From positions 124,001-188,000 of the forward strand of contig JADKBC010000003.1 in the NCBI GenBank assembly GCA_016715205.1: 64,000 bases of DNA, given 5' to 3'. The notes under the pieces were generated by a model. The model searched no databases, was not told the origin of the DNA, and worked only from the letters and a program-made list of their open reading frames with translations. The position numbers and the translations under genes are program-made. Below are positions 1-9,078 of the stretch, piece by piece (positions within the stretch are counted from its first letter, which is position 1; each line of letters starts with the position of its first letter). The stretch is from Holophaga sp. (lineage in GTDB: Bacteria > Acidobacteriota > Holophagae > Holophagales > Holophagaceae).

Positions 1-414
1 CCCGTAACCATCATCGGCGGCGCCGCAGGAGGCTTCCCCATTGCGTTTGCGCGGGGCGGAATCGTAATGGGCAACCAGCAACATGAAGGAACCACTCTTC
101 CCCGGGATGGAGGCCGAAAGGTTCTCAAGGGGATAGCGATGCCCGGAACGATCCGTAACTTCCCCGTAGCGCATTGTGGCGCTGGCCAGACCAAGCCCCG
201 CCAAGCGTTCCCGCAGATGCTTGCGCACGGGTTCAAGGCTGTCCTGTTCCCAAACCGAATGGGGCGCGCGGGCGATGATGTCGATATCGGCGCGGGCCCG
301 CAGGGCCGAGAACCCTGCCCCATCAGCCTTGGCGGGCGACGGGAGCTTCAGGGCGAACAGGCCGAGCAGGGTTCCAACGAGCAGCGCCGTGAGGAGAGCG
401 ATCCACCTTTTCAT
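1..414 (-). CDS. M28-family zinc metallopeptidase, N-terminal part (truncated by window edge)
   Basis: The first 138 residues of a protein whose C-terminus lies beyond the left edge. It starts at an ATG at 414 with a hydrophobic segment at residues 4-22, a signal peptide or signal anchor, so the protein is probably exported. Residues about 114-118 read AHYDS and about 131-138 read GAADDGYG. These match the first two zinc-site motifs of M28 aminopeptidases, giving the zinc-ligand His and the bridging Asp. Family members cleave N-terminal residues from peptides using two zinc ions. The gene starts 10 nt after the LDH2-family gene ends and is probably in the same operon. Specificity cannot be judged from this fragment. 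Confidence 0.8.
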   Translation of the reverse strand, partial: MKRWIALLTALLVGTLLGLFALKLPSPAKADGAGFSALRARADIDIIARAPHSVWEQDSLEPVRKHLRERLAGLGLASATMRYGEVTDRSGHRYPLENLSASIPGKSGSFMLLVAHYDSAPRKRNGEASCGAADDGYG

Positions 415-424
415 GGCCCTGGAA

Positions 425-1561
425 TCAATCCCAATCAAACCGATACGACAAGCCATACCATTCGCGCAGCATCACCATGTCTTTCTGCAGGGCAGGCGGT
501 ACGGGACAGCCCTTCTCCTTGCGCACCTGCCAGATGAGGTGTTCCTTTTCGCCGGGTGTGAAAATCTGATCGCAGCCGGGAGCTTTCTGGCTGGCCCGCA
601 GCTGGCGGAGAATATCGCCCGTGATGGCCTGGAAGCGATCCAGATCGATGAATTCGTCCACATTGATGGCCATGAAGAAATGCCCCAAGGGGTAGGGAAT
701 CTTCTTCCCGGCCTCATCAAAGCCATTGAGCATTTTCAGATAGGCGCCATCCTGCAGTGCCGCCGACAGGATCTCCACCACCGTGGCGTAGCCGTAGCCC
801 TTGTAGCCCCCGCCATCCTCGCCCATGCCGCCCAGGGGCGTCAGTGCGGCCTTGCCCTTGGTGAGGTCCGCCAGCACCTGTTTGGCATCGGTCGAGGTAT
901 TCCCGTTCTCATCGATCACCCAACCCGGCGGCAGGGATTTGCCCATGCGCTCATAGTGTTCGATCTTGCCCCGCTGGGTGATGGAGGTGGCGCAGTCCAG
1001 CACAAAGGGGAAGGGCTCATCCGTGGGAATACCGATGGTGAGCGGATTGGTGCCCAGCATGTTTTCCACACCGAAGGTCGGCGCGATGGAAGGCCGTGCG
1101 TTGGTGCCGGTCATACCGATCATGCCCGCCTGGGTGGCCATGGTGGCGTAGTACCCGGCGATGCCGTAGTGCGTTGAATTGCGCACGGCCACCATGCCCA
1201 TGCCATGGTTCTTGGCCTTGTCGATGGCCATCTCCATGGCCCGTTTGGAAACCACGTGCCCCATGCCGTTGTGGCCATCCAGCACCGCAGTGGTCTTGCG
1301 CTCGCGGATGATCTCGATGGTGGTTTTCGGATTCAGGATGCCATCGCGGATGCGGTCGATGTAGATGGGCTTCAGGCGGCCGATGCCATGGGAATCGATG
1401 CCCCTGCGATCCGATTCGATGAGCACTTCGCCGATGACGCGCGCATCGTCGGCCGGTACCCCTGCTGCCACGAGGGCATCGCGCATGAAGGCCTCCATGA
1501 AGGCGAAATCCACCCAGATGCACTGGGTATAGTTGGAGACGTACTCGTCCATGAATTTCAT
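425..1561 (-). CDS. LDH2/malate-type NAD(P)-dependent 2-oxoacid dehydrogenase
   Basis: A 378-residue member of the malate/L-lactate dehydrogenase family 2 (YlbC/YjmC/sulfolactate-dehydrogenase fold), which interconverts 2-hydroxy and 2-oxo acids with NAD(P). The family signature GIDSHGIGRL is at about residues 55-64 and includes the active-site His. The NST-HYG stretch and the glycine-rich KGYGYATVVEILSAAL segment near residue 285 are also typical. The length is slightly above the usual 330-370. The start is the ATG at 1561, preceded by CAGGAG about 7 nt upstream; an open frame upstream of it has no family similarity. Substrate (malate, lactate, ureidoglycolate or sulfolactate) cannot be assigned. 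The gene lies just upstream of the M28 peptidase gene on the same strand. Confidence 0.85.
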   Translation of the reverse strand: MKFMDEYVSNYTQCIWVDFAFMEAFMRDALVAAGVPADDARVIGEVLIESDRRGIDSHGIGRLKPIYIDRIRDGILNPKTTIEIIRERKTTAVLDGHNGMGHVVSKRAMEMAIDKAKNHGMGMVAVRNSTHYGIAGYYATMATQAGMIGMTGTNARPSIAPTFGVENMLGTNPLTIGIPTDEPFPFVLDCATSITQRGKIEHYERMGKSLPPGWVIDENGNTSTDAKQVLADLTKGKAALTPLGGMGEDGGGYKGYGYATVVEILSAALQDGAYLKMLNGFDEAGKKIPYPLGHFFMAINVDEFIDLDRFQAITGDILRQLRASQKAPGCDQIFTPGEKEHLIWQVRKEKGCPVPPALQKDMVMLREWYGLSYRFDWD

Positions 1562-1624
1562 TGCGAATCTCCTGGGGGTCTGTGCTGAAAGTCTATAACC
1601 CTTCCGCTTGCTTGGAGCCACCCC

Positions 1625-2071
1625 ATCATCGCTGACGGCCTTTTCATCTATGGCACCCTGCGGGAAGGCGGGGCGCACCACGCGTGGCTGAAGCGTACTC
1701 AGCCTCAGGGCAGCTGCCGGGCCTGGTTGGCGGGGCGACTGTTTCACTTGCCCCTGGAAGGCTATCCGGCCCTGGTACCCGTGCCCGAGCCCGATACTCC
1801 ACCGCCCAGCCCCGGCTGGGTGACGGGCGAATTCGTGGGCTACGACGACGACGCAGACCTAGAAGCCGCGCTGGCGGATCTGGATCAAGTGGAGGGTGTG
1901 GAGGAAGAGCTCTTCCTTCGGACAACCCTGCCCGTGGTCCTGGATGGCGGCCAGCGCTTCGTCGCCTGGGTGTATGTCTTCCCCGAGGACCGACTCCTCA
2001 CCCTGGAGCGCCACGCCACCGAGTTAGTAGATGGCGACTGGGGGCGCTATTTGGGGGATGGCTTCCTGTGA
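1625..2071 (+). CDS. Gamma-glutamylcyclotransferase-like (AIG2/GGCT) protein with a non-standard start
   Basis: About 148 residues with the GGCT-fold signature FIYGTLREGG near the N-terminus and the acidic DLDQVEG segment that carries the presumed catalytic Glu. Family members release pyroglutamate from gamma-glutamyl compounds or act on related amide substrates. The YGTLR motif must be included, yet from the preceding in-frame TGA at 1586 up to it there is no ATG, GTG or TTG. The best candidate is the ATC at 1625, which has GGAG at 1614-1617 and a 7-nt spacer. A TTG at 1727 would remove the motif. The gene is divergent from the LDH2-family gene, with a possible TATAAC -10 box at 1594. It may use a rare AUC start, or be broken at its 5' end. 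Confidence 0.7.
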   Translation: MIADGLFIYGTLREGGAHHAWLKRTQPQGSCRAWLAGRLFHLPLEGYPALVPVPEPDTPPPSPGWVTGEFVGYDDDADLEAALADLDQVEGVEEELFLRTTLPVVLDGGQRFVAWVYVFPEDRLLTLERHATELVDGDWGRYLGDGFL

Positions 2072-2166
2072 GCTTTTTCACAAGAGCTGCGAAGGCACGC
2101 AAAGCCGCCTAGCAACCCACGCGAAGGGCTAAACCTGGAAAGCATCTCCCGGCCAGGGTCGTTCCC

Positions 2167-3657
2167 TTAACGATGTGCGCCCGTACCTCGCACTTCGGGG
2201 GCAACGGCGCGGTAGTCCTGGTACCACTCGGAAAGGCGCTGAACCTGGGTCATCACGACCTGTGGATCGGTGCCGTCGATGAACGGCAAGATCCGGCCAT
2301 CGTGTTTGAGCAAGCGCCCGCTGGCCACCACGGAATCCACTTCAGAGCCATCGGTGGCCCAGATCAGGTTTTCAATCACGTTGTCCAGGCGCGTGGGCAC
2401 CAGATTGGGGCGCTGAAGGTCCATCAAGATGAAATCGGCCTGGCGACCCGGGACCAGTTCGCCCTGGTTCAGGCCCAGAATATTGGCGGGAATGGCGGTG
2501 ATCATTTCCAATAACTGCGAAGAGGGAAGCAGGGTTGCATCCTGGTGCAGCGCCTTCTGGTACTGGGCTGCCAAGCGGGCCGCCGCCAGGATGTTCTGGT
2601 TATCCGCTGAGCCCGACCCGTCGGTGGAGATGGCCACCCGGATCCCCGCCGCCAGCATCCCCATGAGGGGCGGCATGCCGGAGCCCAGAATGGTGTTGGC
2701 CAAGGGGTTGTGCACCACCGCCGCACCGCTGCGAGCAATGAGTTCCACGTCCCGCGGCCCGCAATTCACCTGATGCGCCAGCACGGTGTCCACGTCCAGG
2801 ATTCCAATCTCTTGGAAATATTCCACGGGCGTGAACCCCGGCTCGATGCGTTCTTGGAACAGCTTGGTGGTGTAGGGTTCCTCGGAACTATGAATGTGGA
2901 AACGGGTGTGGTGCGCTCGTGCCCATGCCTTTTGCGGCATCAGGGATTCGCGACTGTTGGAAAAGCACTGATCCGGCCCCGGCAGAAACCGCGTGCGCTC
3001 GCATCTAGCCTGAACACGGAGCGCCTGTTCCAGACGTCGGAGGGTATCTCCCGGCGCATCCAGCAATGCCGGTGCATAGAAACGATCCTGGGCGCCCACG
3101 GCCACGAGCATGGTGGTGCCTGCTGCCTCGTTGGCTTCCGCAATTTCCTCGAGGTGAAACTTGTTCCAGTTGCAGTGATGCACCATGGAAGCCGTGATGC
3201 CGTAGTGGATATCGCACACCCGCGCCATGCGATACACGGCCACGTGGGGCGAGCAACCGAGCTTTACGCTGAGCGCCTCCCGTTGCGCGTTCAGGAAACC
3301 CGTGAAGGGGTTCACCGCATGGTCGAGCCAGGCGGTCAGGGGTTCGTCTTTGGCGATCCCAATCAACGGTTGTTCGTGGTCATGGCCGTGGGCCTTCACA
3401 AAGCCAGGCAGCAACACCATGTCCTGCATGGGCAGTGGGTCCTGGGAGGCGATCTCTCTCCGGGTGTGTAAGACCTCCAAACGGTCTCCCCAGGTTTCGA
3501 CCAAGCGTCGCCCAATGTCGGGATGATAGGGACCTGCCTCCAGCAGGATTCCATCCTGGGCAACCACATAGCCATCCTGGATGCGCATCGCCCTGTGAGG
3601 TGCGGACAGGGGCAGCATGAAACGGGCACGGCAGGCCAACATCCTGGGTTCGGACAT
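2167..3657 (-). CDS. Amidohydrolase of the TrzA/AtzA/SAH-deaminase group
   Basis: A 496-residue metal-dependent hydrolase. The N-terminal beta-sandwich is followed by GFVKAHGHDH (H-x-H at about residues 90-92), a later His in FHIHSSEE, the His of LAHQVNCGP, HNPLANTILGSG, and the metal-binding Asp in ISTDGSGSADNQ. These are the landmarks of cytosolic deaminases and chlorohydrolases that act on adenosine, guanine or triazine rings. The usual N-x-H-x-H is replaced by KAHGHDH, so the substrate is uncertain. The start at ATG 3657 has AGGAGAG just upstream, overlapping the end of motB 10 nt away, so it is the third gene of a motA-motB operon. The link to stator genes is unexplained. Confidence 0.8.
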   Translation of the reverse strand: MSEPRMLACRARFMLPLSAPHRAMRIQDGYVVAQDGILLEAGPYHPDIGRRLVETWGDRLEVLHTRREIASQDPLPMQDMVLLPGFVKAHGHDHEQPLIGIAKDEPLTAWLDHAVNPFTGFLNAQREALSVKLGCSPHVAVYRMARVCDIHYGITASMVHHCNWNKFHLEEIAEANEAAGTTMLVAVGAQDRFYAPALLDAPGDTLRRLEQALRVQARCERTRFLPGPDQCFSNSRESLMPQKAWARAHHTRFHIHSSEEPYTTKLFQERIEPGFTPVEYFQEIGILDVDTVLAHQVNCGPRDVELIARSGAAVVHNPLANTILGSGMPPLMGMLAAGIRVAISTDGSGSADNQNILAAARLAAQYQKALHQDATLLPSSQLLEMITAIPANILGLNQGELVPGRQADFILMDLQRPNLVPTRLDNVIENLIWATDGSEVDSVVASGRLLKHDGRILPFIDGTDPQVVMTQVQRLSEWYQDYRAVAPEVRGTGAHR

Positions 3658-3667
3658 GGTGCCTCTC

Positions 3668-4354
3668 CTACCTTTCCGCCACCCGTTGGTACCGGAATTT
3701 GACTCGTCGCTGCAGGGCACGGCCTTCGGAGCTGGTGGGATTGCCTTCGATGTTGGCATCCCCATGGGCCTCGGCGGTCATGACCTTCGTGTCCACACCT
3801 TTCCCGGCCAAGTAGCGCACCACGGATTGTGCGCGCTGGCTGCTGACATCCAGCGCATCCGTATTGCCGCGCCCTTTCTCGCCCGGTGCGGCGTGGCCTT
3901 CACACACCAGGTAGAAGCCCGGGTATTCCACCGCCAGTTGCACGATGCGATCCAGCAGGGGTTCGAAAACGGGATCCACCGAAACGCTGCCCTCCTCGAA
4001 CAGAATCGAGCCCCGGAACGTAACAATGCGCATCTTCGTGCCCACATCGGGGCCGTCGGCCCCCCGCAGATCGCTCAACATTTTTTCCAGATCTGCAGCC
4101 TTGTCGGGCAGGATGCCCGTGGTGCCGGGCAGAACACCTTCGCTTCCACCGGGTTGGACCTTGGCCTGGACGCCCAGGGTTTTTCGCAACGAGGCTGCCA
4201 GGTCCCCCAGCTTTTGCTGATCCTGGATCGTCATGGAATACACCACGGCGAAAAAGGCCATGAGCTGCACCATCAGATCCGCGAAGGTGATGAGCCAGAG
4301 CGATTCGAAATCCACACTCCGGCGTCGCATGCCTCGCAGGGAGATCTTAGCCAT
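3668..4354 (-). CDS. motB: MotB-like stator protein with OmpA peptidoglycan-binding domain
   Basis: A 228-residue inner-membrane protein. One transmembrane helix near residues 15-40 contains TFADLMVQLMAFF, whose Asp is the proton-binding residue of MotB stators. A linker follows, then a C-terminal OmpA domain with the EGHAAPGEKGRGNTDALDVSSQRAQSV region that binds peptidoglycan. It pairs with MotA to form an ion-driven torque unit. The ATG at 4354 overlaps the 3' end of motA by 8 nt, so translation is coupled; a GTG at 4363 is an alternative start. No other flagellar or gliding genes are in the window, so a TolR/ExbD-like or gliding role is possible, although the OmpA domain favours MotB. Confidence 0.85.
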   Translation of the reverse strand: MAKISLRGMRRRSVDFESLWLITFADLMVQLMAFFAVVYSMTIQDQQKLGDLAASLRKTLGVQAKVQPGGSEGVLPGTTGILPDKAADLEKMLSDLRGADGPDVGTKMRIVTFRGSILFEEGSVSVDPVFEPLLDRIVQLAVEYPGFYLVCEGHAAPGEKGRGNTDALDVSSQRAQSVVRYLAGKGVDTKVMTAEAHGDANIEGNPTSSEGRALQRRVKFRYQRVAER

Positions 4355-5126
4355 TGATGGCACCTACGCCGCTGCGCCGGACCTTTTGCCGAGGGGATAG
4401 CGAAGCATTGAGCGCCTCTTCCAACTGGGTGGGATTCATCCCTTCCTCGATGCCCATGATGCCTTCCAGCTGCAACGCGCGGATCTGGGCTTCTTCCTTG
4501 GAACGGAACTCCAGTTTTCCGCTGATGGGCAGGGCGAACAAATAGGCGATGATGGCGCCCCACAGGGTGGACAACAGGCTGAGTGCCATGGCGCTGGCCA
4601 GCTTGTCCGTTTCTTTGCCGATACTGGCAAAGAGCTGCACCATGCCGATAAGGGTGCCCACCATGCCAAAGGAGGGCGCCGAGCCTGCGATAAACCGGAA
4701 GGTCTCCTGGCCAAACCCGTGGCGATCCTGGGTGGCGTGGATTTCCTGGGTGAGCACATCGCGGATATGGTCCCGGTCCAGGCGATCCACCAGCATCTGG
4801 ATGCCCTTGGCCAGGAAGGGATCCTCGGGCATGTGGCTTTCCAGGCTCTTCAGGCCTTCCCGCTTGGCCCGTTGACTCAGGCCCACCAGTTGCACCACCT
4901 GGGCCTGACGCGACGCAGGATGGGTAAAGAAGGCCCGGGACGCCACGGCGAAGGCGGAGCGCACGTTGCTGAGGGGAAACCGGATCAGGGTAGACGCGAT
5001 GACACCGCCAAACACCACCACCAGACTCGGCCAATAGAAAAAGATCTTGGGGTTGGGGCCGAAGCCGATGGCCACGCCCAACAGCGCCAATCCCAGCAAC
5101 AGCCCGATCAACGTTCCTCGATCCAT
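4347..5126 (-). CDS. motA: MotA-like stator channel protein
   Basis: A 259-residue polytopic membrane protein of normal MotA/PomA length. Transmembrane segments are at about residues 5-20, 28-48, 145-170 and 180-205. Conserved features include GSAPSFGMVGTLIGMV, with the Pro needed for torque, and the last helix LLSTLWGAIIAYLFALPIS. The cytoplasmic loop has the basic and acidic residues that contact the rotor switch. The start is the ATG at 5126 with GGGAG 7 nt upstream; longer readings lack similarity. It is the first gene of motA-motB-amidohydrolase, divergent from the kinase at 5245 across about 118 nt that should hold both promoters. Confidence 0.87.
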   Translation of the reverse strand: MDRGTLIGLLLGLALLGVAIGFGPNPKIFFYWPSLVVVFGGVIASTLIRFPLSNVRSAFAVASRAFFTHPASRQAQVVQLVGLSQRAKREGLKSLESHMPEDPFLAKGIQMLVDRLDRDHIRDVLTQEIHATQDRHGFGQETFRFIAGSAPSFGMVGTLIGMVQLFASIGKETDKLASAMALSLLSTLWGAIIAYLFALPISGKLEFRSKEEAQIRALQLEGIMGIEEGMNPTQLEEALNASLSPRQKVRRSGVGAING

Positions 5127-5244
5127 GAATGACTCCCAAGGGATTATCGGCCAAAGGGGGTACCTAAAGAAATTTCCGCGCCAGGAAAAGACGGCAGGAA
5201 TGGCCGAGATTTGCTGGGCGTGGCTGGAATGGCGTAAATCGTAG

Positions 5245-8200
5245 ATGATGGCTTGTCCGGACAAGCCCGACCTTTTTGGATTCTGCGTGAACCACCTCCT
5301 AGGCACCCAGCGGTTCTCCATCCGGCGACGGCTGGGTCAGGGAACCTTTGGGGTGGTGTTCGAAGCCTTTGATTCGGAACGCCGCATGCAGGTGGCCCTC
5401 AAGTTGCTCCATGATCCCCGGGCCGCCGCGCTGTACCTGTTCAAGCAGGAATTCAGGGCCCTGGCGGATCTGGTGCACCCCAATCTGGTCAGCCCCTTCG
5501 AACTGCTCTCCATCGGCTCGAAGTGGGTGTTCACCATGGAACTGGTGCCCGGGGTGGATTTTCTCACCCGGCTCCGGGGTGAGCTCCAGGTTCCGAAGCC
5601 GCCCCCGGTACCATCTCCTGTGAGCACCGCCAGTTCCGACGCTTCGGGTGCAGGCCTCCTGGCCAACCCGCTGGAAGCCGGTCGCAACCTGTCGGTGCCA
5701 CCCCTCGAGGCGGAAGAATTTCCCGTTTCGCCCACGCTCTACTGCGCACCACCCAGCTTCGAGCCCTTCGTGCCCCTGCTGGTGCAACTGGCCTCGGGCT
5801 TGCGCGCCCTGCACCAGGCGGGGCTGCTCCATCGGGATATCAAGCCTGGCAACGTGCTGGTGACTCCCGACGACCGGGTCAAAATCCTGGATTTCGGCCT
5901 CGCAACCCTCGCTGCACCGGGGGCCGGGGACCACGCCTTTGCCGAGCCGGTGGTGGGATCACCCGCTTACATGGCCCCGGAGCTGCTCAACGGCCAGCCC
6001 GGCACGGCAGCCAGCGATTGGTATGCCGTGGGGGTCATCCTCTACCAGGGCCTCACCGGGCAGATGCCGTACACCGGCAATCCGCTGCAAATGGCCAAAT
6101 TCAAACGGGAGTTCGACCCTTGCCCCCCTTCCTTGCTGGTTCCGGAGGTCCCCGCGCACCTGGAACAGCTCTGCATGGATCTGCTCCACCGGGACCCTGC
6201 AGCCCGGCCAAATGGCGACACCGTGCTCCACCGCCTGGGCCAGGATATTCCTCAGCACCACCCGGCCCCCGAGGAGCTCCTGCAGGGCCTTACTCCGCAT
6301 CCCATGGGACGCGCCCGGGAAATGGGAATCCTGCTCCAGTCCTTCGATCGCGTGCGGGAAGGCGCCCCCCGCATCGTCCAGATGCGCGGTGCCTCCGGCC
6401 TCGGGAAAACCTTCATTCTTCGTCGTTTCCTCAGGGAATTGCACCGCCTGGAGCCAAGAGCCCTGTTGCTCTCCGGCCGGTGCTACGAACAGGAGACCGT
6501 ACCCTTCAAGGCGCTCGACAGCCTTGTGGATGCGCTGTGTCAGCATTTGCGCCAACTCTCCACCGAAACGCTCGAGTCCTTGCTGCCGGCTCACACCAGG
6601 GCCCTGGCACGCCTGTTTCCGGTATTGCAGCAACTGCCCTCCGTGGCAGGCGGGGTGGAAGATGGGCCGGAGCCCATGGAATTTCGCCGCCGTGCCGTGC
6701 AGGCCTTGCGGGAGATCCTGACGCGGTTGGCGACGGCACAACCGGTGGTCTTGGCCATCGACGATCTGCAATGGGGCGACCCGGATAGTGCCGCCCTGCT
6801 GGTGGAGTTGATGGCACCACCCGAGGCCCCGCCGCTTCTGCTGCTGCTCTGCAGCACCCGGGAACCCGGGGAACCGTCCATCTTCCTGGAGGCCCTGGAC
6901 ACGGCAGCTCCCTTCGCCAAGAACACCTTGATCCTCGAGTTGAAGGAACTTCCCGAATCCGAAGCCCGGAGCCTTGCCCTGGCGCTGCTGGGCCCGGATT
7001 TCCCTGATGGCTCCCAGGCCGCGGAACGCATTGCCCGGGAAAGTGGCGGCAATCCCTTTTTCATTGGGGAAATGGCCCGGCAAATGCGCGCTGGAATCTT
7101 GGGCTCCCAGGGCGATCTGGGCGCCTACCTCAGCACCCACATCTCGGAGCTCCCCGAGAGCGCCCAACGCATTCTCCAAACCCTGGCCGTGGCCGCCTGT
7201 CCACTGCCCTATGAGCCCCTGCGCAATGCGGCAGAGGTCCAAGCGGAAGCCTCCCACGCCATCGCCCTGCTGCGGGCAGCCCACCTGGTGCGCCCCCTGG
7301 GTGGCCCGCGCAGGCGAATGCTGGAGCTGTACCATTCCCGCGTCAGGGAATCGTTGGTGCAATCCTTGGACCCCGAGCGCCGCCGCGCCATCCACCTTGC
7401 CCTGGCCCTTGCCCTAGAGGCCAGCCCGGACTCTGATCCGGAAACCCTGGCCATTCATTTCGAGGGCGCTGGGTTGCAGGGCAAAGCAGCAGAATTCGCC
7501 GCCCTGGCAGGCGAAAAAGCCTTCACGGCCTTGGCCTTTGACCGCGCCGCCAAGTTGTTTCAGCATTCCCTGGAACTGCGACCCGAAGGGGATCCAGCCA
7601 TTCCCCGACTGCTCGTGGCGCTTGGCAACGCCCTGGCCGATGCGGGCCGCAGCACCGAAGCCGCGGAACGTTTCATGCTGGCCGTGGAACGGGCCCCCCG
7701 AAGCGAGGTCTCCAGGTTGCGTCGCCGTGCCGCCGAAGAGTACCTGAGCGCGGGCCACATGGAACTGGGCACCGCCGTGCTGCGGGAGATCCTGGAAGGC
7801 GTGGGCGAAAGCTATCCAGGCTCGCGCTTCCAGGCCCTGCTCTCCATCGTGTTTCACCGGCTCCGGCTCAAGCTCCGGGGCTTGTCATTCCGGGAGCGCG
7901 CCGCCGAAACCATCGCCCCAGAGGTGCTGGAAAAGCTGGATGTGCTTTGGGCTGCGGCCATGGGTCTGGGGCCCATCGATATTTTGCGAGGGGCCGATTT
8001 CCAGGGGCGTCAGTTGCTCAAAACCCTGGACGTGGGTGAGCCATATCGGGTGGTGCGGGCCTTGGCCCACGAGACCATCTTCGTGGCGCAGCACGGCAAC
8101 CGGAGCCTGCCCGCCACCGAGCGCATCGTGGCCATCACCCTGGATCTGGCAGCGCGTTTGGCCCACCCGGAGTCCCTGGCCCGGGGGTACATGGCCGCAG

Positions 8201-9078
8201 GCATCGCGAGCACGCTTCAGGGGCGCTGGCGGGCGGCAGCTGATTTCATGGGTCAGGCAGAAGCCCTGCTCAGGAACCACTGCACCGGCGTTTTCTACGA
8301 GCTCCATATCGCTCAGCATCACCAGTTCCTGGCCATGTGGGTGATGGGCCGCTTTGGCGAGGTGTCCCGCCAGCTTCCCAATCTCCTGAAAGAAGCACGG
8401 GAACGGGGGGATCTCCTGGCCACCACGGATCTTCGTCTGAGCCTGGAGGTGCCCCTGAAACTGGTGGAAGACCAGGGCGACCAGGCCCGGCGTGAACTGG
8501 CGGAAGCCACCGCCGACTGGACGACCATGGGCTTTCATACCCAGCACTACCATGCGTTGGCTTCCCTCGCGAACCTGGAGCTCTACGAAGACAATGCAAA
8601 GGCAGCCTGCCAAGCCCTGGAGGACACCTGGCCCGCGCTGGAGGCTTCGATGCTGCTGCGGGTGCAGGCCATCGCGATCACCGTCTGGGAATTAAGGGCC
8701 AGGGTGCATTTGGCCCGGATCTTTGATGCTCCGGAACCCGCCTCCCATCTGGCCGCAGCTCGCAAGGCCATGCGCGCCATCGAGCGGGAAGACACCGATT
8801 ATGGCCAGGCCCTGGTCTTGAAGCTCAAGGCCCTCGAACACCTTGGACTCGGGGAGAAGGCGGCCGCTCAAACCCTGCTGGTAGAGGCCGGGCGCCACTT
8901 TGAACAATGCGACATGACGGCCCATGCCATGGCCATGCGCCTGGCCCGGGGCTTGCTCGAAGGGGCCTCGGGCGAAGCCCTGAGAGACGGCGCCGAAGCC
9001 TGGTTCCAGGCCCAGGGCGTCAAAAACCCTCGACGTTTCATGGCGATGCACTTGCCAGCTACCCCGTTCAGAAACTGA
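5245..9078 (+). CDS. Ser/Thr protein kinase fused to AAA-type ATPase and TPR-like helical repeats
   Basis: A 1277-residue multidomain protein. The kinase domain spans residues about 15-335, with LGQGTFGVVFEAF (P-loop), the Lys in VALKLL, HRDIKPGN at about 195, KILDFG at about 215 and GSPAYMAPE. It is unusual in carrying a roughly 70-residue Pro/Ser-rich insertion after the hinge. A STAND/AAA ATPase region follows, with Walker A GASGLGKT at about 380 and Walker B VVLAIDDLQWGD at about 500. The C-terminal 600 residues are helical, TPR-like repeats. The layout resembles PknK-type regulators without an obvious DNA-binding domain. Probably a cytosolic signalling switch. The Shine-Dalgarno is weak, and the start could be ATG 5245 or 5248. 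The 3' end overlaps the TonB receptor gene by 11 nt, tail to tail. Confidence 0.85.
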   Translation: MMACPDKPDLFGFCVNHLLGTQRFSIRRRLGQGTFGVVFEAFDSERRMQVALKLLHDPRAAALYLFKQEFRALADLVHPNLVSPFELLSIGSKWVFTMELVPGVDFLTRLRGELQVPKPPPVPSPVSTASSDASGAGLLANPLEAGRNLSVPPLEAEEFPVSPTLYCAPPSFEPFVPLLVQLASGLRALHQAGLLHRDIKPGNVLVTPDDRVKILDFGLATLAAPGAGDHAFAEPVVGSPAYMAPELLNGQPGTAASDWYAVGVILYQGLTGQMPYTGNPLQMAKFKREFDPCPPSLLVPEVPAHLEQLCMDLLHRDPAARPNGDTVLHRLGQDIPQHHPAPEELLQGLTPHPMGRAREMGILLQSFDRVREGAPRIVQMRGASGLGKTFILRRFLRELHRLEPRALLLSGRCYEQETVPFKALDSLVDALCQHLRQLSTETLESLLPAHTRALARLFPVLQQLPSVAGGVEDGPEPMEFRRRAVQALREILTRLATAQPVVLAIDDLQWGDPDSAALLVELMAPPEAPPLLLLLCSTREPGEPSIFLEALDTAAPFAKNTLILELKELPESEARSLALALLGPDFPDGSQAAERIARESGGNPFFIGEMARQMRAGILGSQGDLGAYLSTHISELPESAQRILQTLAVAACPLPYEPLRNAAEVQAEASHAIALLRAAHLVRPLGGPRRRMLELYHSRVRESLVQSLDPERRRAIHLALALALEASPDSDPETLAIHFEGAGLQGKAAEFAALAGEKAFTALAFDRAAKLFQHSLELRPEGDPAIPRLLVALGNALADAGRSTEAAERFMLAVERAPRSEVSRLRRRAAEEYLSAGHMELGTAVLREILEGVGESYPGSRFQALLSIVFHRLRLKLRGLSFRERAAETIAPEVLEKLDVLWAAAMGLGPIDILRGADFQGRQLLKTLDVGEPYRVVRALAHETIFVAQHGNRSLPATERIVAITLDLAARLAHPESLARGYMAAGIASTLQGRWRAAADFMGQAEALLRNHCTGVFYELHIAQHHQFLAMWVMGRFGEVSRQLPNLLKEARERGDLLATTDLRLSLEVPLKLVEDQGDQARRELAEATADWTTMGFHTQHYHALASLANLELYEDNAKAACQALEDTWPALEASMLLRVQAIAITVWELRARVHLARIFDAPEPASHLAAARKAMRAIEREDTDYGQALVLKLKALEHLGLGEKAAAQTLLVEAGRHFEQCDMTAHAMAMRLARGLLEGASGEALRDGAEAWFQAQGVKNPRRFMAMHLPATPFRN

